A stretch of 64,000 nucleotides of DNA, from contig JAHDCF010000011.1 in the NCBI GenBank assembly GCA_020630015.1, positions 1 through 64,000 on the forward strand, read 5' to 3'. This document shows, in pieces, positions 62,774 to 64,000 of the stretch; position 1 is the stretch's first letter; every line of letters begins with the position of its first letter. Origin of the DNA: Planktomarina sp. (GTDB lineage Bacteria; Pseudomonadota; Alphaproteobacteria; Rhodobacterales; Rhodobacteraceae). Under the pieces are notes generated by a model. The model was not told the origin of the DNA. It ran no database searches and worked only from the letters and a program-made list of their open reading frames with translations. A program made the translations under genes and the position numbers.

Positions 62774-63550
62774 TCACGCAGCAACGGCTGCCAAAAACTG
62801 GCGAAGCCGTGCGGATTTTGGATCGCCAAATAAATCGTGCGGTGATCCCTCTTCTTCAATTTTGCCTTCGTGCAAAAAGACAACGTGATCAGAAACATCG
62901 CGTGCCATGGCCATATCATGGGTCACAATCAACATCGTGCGCCCTTCGAAAGCCAAATCTTTGATCACGCGGATCACCTCTTGTTCCAGTTCTGGATCAA
63001 GCGCCGAGGTGGGTTCGTCAAACAACAACGCCTTGGGTTCCATCGCCAAGGCACGCGCAATGGCGGCGCGTTGTTGTTGGCCACCTGATAACTGCGCAGG
63101 ATAGACATCGCATTTGTCGCCAATACCCACCTTTTCCAGCAAAGCACGCGCGCGATCTTCCACAACATATCGGTCTTGCTTCAACACGGTAACGGGTGCT
63201 TCCATCACATTTTGCAAGATGGTCATATGTGCCCATAAATTGAACTGCTGAAACACCATGGAAAGGTTGGTTCGCATTTCCACAATCTGTTTTTGATCGG
63301 CGGGTTTGCGTTTGCCGCCTTTTCCTGACCAAGAAACCTCTTCTCCTTCGAACAGGATATCGCCGCCTTGCGAGTTTTCCAGAAGGTTGCAACACCGCAG
63401 TAACGTGGATTTACCAGAACCCGAAGATCCAATCAGCGATACAACATCACCCCGGTTTGCCTTGATCGAAACACCTTTCAGAACTTCCAAATCGCCATAG
63501 GCTTTGTGCAGATCCTTAATTTCGATCACTGGTGTTGTTGTTGCGTCCAT
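62774..63550 (-). CDS. Polar amino-acid/amine ABC transporter ATP-binding protein
   Basis: A 258-residue ATPase of the HisP/GlnQ class: Walker A GSSGSGKST, signature LSGGQQQRA, Walker B ALLFDEPTSALD, switch IVTHDMAMARD. It drives the permeases at 58502-60168. ATG at 63548-63550 follows GGGGGGATT; the longer frame is unsupported. A loop insert EEVSWSGKGGKRKPADQ after Walker A is longer than in GlnQ and is shared with HisP-type proteins. It lies 29 bases upstream of the tandem binding protein. Confidence 0.93.
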   Translation of the reverse strand: MDATTTPVIEIKDLHKAYGDLEVLKGVSIKANRGDVVSLIGSSGSGKSTLLRCCNLLENSQGGDILFEGEEVSWSGKGGKRKPADQKQIVEMRTNLSMVFQQFNLWAHMTILQNVMEAPVTVLKQDRYVVEDRARALLEKVGIGDKCDVYPAQLSGGQQQRAAIARALAMEPKALLFDEPTSALDPELEQEVIRVIKDLAFEGRTMLIVTHDMAMARDVSDHVVFLHEGKIEEEGSPHDLFGDPKSARLRQFLAAVAA

Positions 63551-63619
63551 AATCCCCCCGGTCGTCGCTCTCAGCGCACCTTGCACCAATTTTACAGCAC
63601 CGCGCAATGGGCAGCTTGG

Positions 63620-64000
63620 CTAAGGCTTTGGTGGAACGGGATATTTTAGATAGGTTTCGCTGGGAATTTCGATCAAATCAAAGATGTTCAGATGGGATCT
63701 TACTTTTGACCCAACGTCATGTATGGCTGCGCGAATCCCCTTTTTCAGTTCGTTCACCCGATTTGCCTGATTGGTGATAAAGGGCAACGTTGGGGTGGGG
63801 CGGGTCCACGTCATAACTTGCAAATCATTAGCCCAAGACGTGTCGCGGCGCAAAAATTTCCAAGTTAAAGCATCCACTGCCGCAACATCCGCTTCGCCTT
63901 CAAGAACGGCCTGTACCGATGCAAGATGGCTGCCTGTGATGTCACGGGTTTTTCCGGTTATCCCCTCGGCCCAAGGGGCGCCCCATCCGGATTGGGACAA
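63620..64000 (-). CDS. PhnD-like solute-binding protein, C-terminal part (truncated by window)
   Basis: The last 126 residues of a protein whose 5' end lies beyond the window edge. TGSHLASVQAVLEGEADVAAVDALTWKF is the hallmark of PhnD/transferrin-type periplasmic binding proteins (seen here as GSHLASVQAVLEGEADVAAV). Such proteins bind phosphonates, phosphite or other anions, but members without phn neighbours are common in roseobacters. It ends 69 bases before the ATPase start on the same strand and may be unrelated to that operon. Confidence 0.72.
   Translation of the reverse strand: MSQSGWGAPWAEGITGKTRDITGSHLASVQAVLEGEADVAAVDALTWKFLRRDTSWANDLQVMTWTRPTPTLPFITNQANRVNELKKGIRAAIHDVGSKVRSHLNIFDLIEIPSETYLKYPVPPKP

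Overview
The window looks like chromosomal DNA of a marine Rhodobacteraceae (Roseobacter-group) alphaproteobacterium of moderate G+C. This rests on gene content: a trimethylamine/TMAO/monomethylamine degradation cluster (tmm, tdm, tmoXVW, gmaS, mgsABC, mgdABCD), a polyhydroxyalkanoate cluster (phaZ, phaC, phaP, phaR), a HisD/HpsN-type dehydrogenase and several PuuA/PuuB-like amine-glutamylation genes. I saw no rRNA, tRNA, transposase, integrase, phage gene or CRISPR array.

Layout. 1-547: non-coding, with three different inverted repeats. 548-2777: small housekeeping and unknown genes (DUF5333-like secreted protein, DUF1801 protein, small membrane proteins, a cold-shock protein with a stem-loop leader, an ArsC/Spx-like protein). 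2787-4617: ammonium transporter with three copies of an upstream motif and a 55-residue one-helix protein behind it, closed by a terminator. 4654-5841: cytochrome P450. 5824-22054 (minus strand): a long set of closely spaced or overlapping genes for methylated amine use. Read 5' to 3' it runs gmaS, mgsA, mgsB, mgsC, an unknown ORF, a nitrilase-family amidase, an unknown ORF, a DUF1330 protein, tmm, tmoX, tmoV, tmoW, tdm and a FAD oxidoreductase. 22314-25456: a GntR regulator facing gmaS, a membrane site-2 protease, a class I amidotransferase and a GlxA/AraC-type regulator. 25538-30547: mgdABCD. 30594-32540: thrS.

32782-40557 (plus strand): hydrolase, YCII protein, MelB-type transporter, then a tightly coupled six-gene set (HisD-family dehydrogenase, double SnoaL-like protein, VOC protein, M15-like protein, SDR, second double SnoaL-like protein). 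I cannot assign this set to a known pathway, and it is the best candidate here for an undescribed catabolic system. 40739-42881: two tandem paralogues that join a LysM domain to a periplasmic solute-binding fold. 42985-44807: MetE-core-like protein coupled to an alpha/beta hydrolase. 44804-49093: PHA genes with two perfect CTGC-N3-GCAG boxes before phaP. 49121-53495: FkbM methyltransferase, class III aminotransferase, SAP/DUF6434 protein and a PuuB-like oxidase. 53603-63550: DUF3179 protein, two glutamine-synthetase-family ligases, a class I amidotransferase, and a polar amino-acid/amine ABC transporter whose binding protein carries two fused, nearly identical binding domains. 63620-64000: end of a PhnD-like binding protein that runs off the window.

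How the genes work together. TmoXVW imports TMAO; Tmm oxidises trimethylamine to TMAO; Tdm splits TMAO into dimethylamine and formaldehyde; GmaS, MgsABC and MgdABCD pass the methyl group of monomethylamine through gamma-glutamylmethylamide and N-methylglutamate to one-carbon metabolism, releasing ammonium. The dimethylamine-to-monomethylamine step (dmm genes) is not visible here. The second glutamine-synthetase region probably does a parallel glutamylate-and-oxidise job on another amine, such as a polyamine. Functions are by family recognition from the translated sequence; no database search was run.
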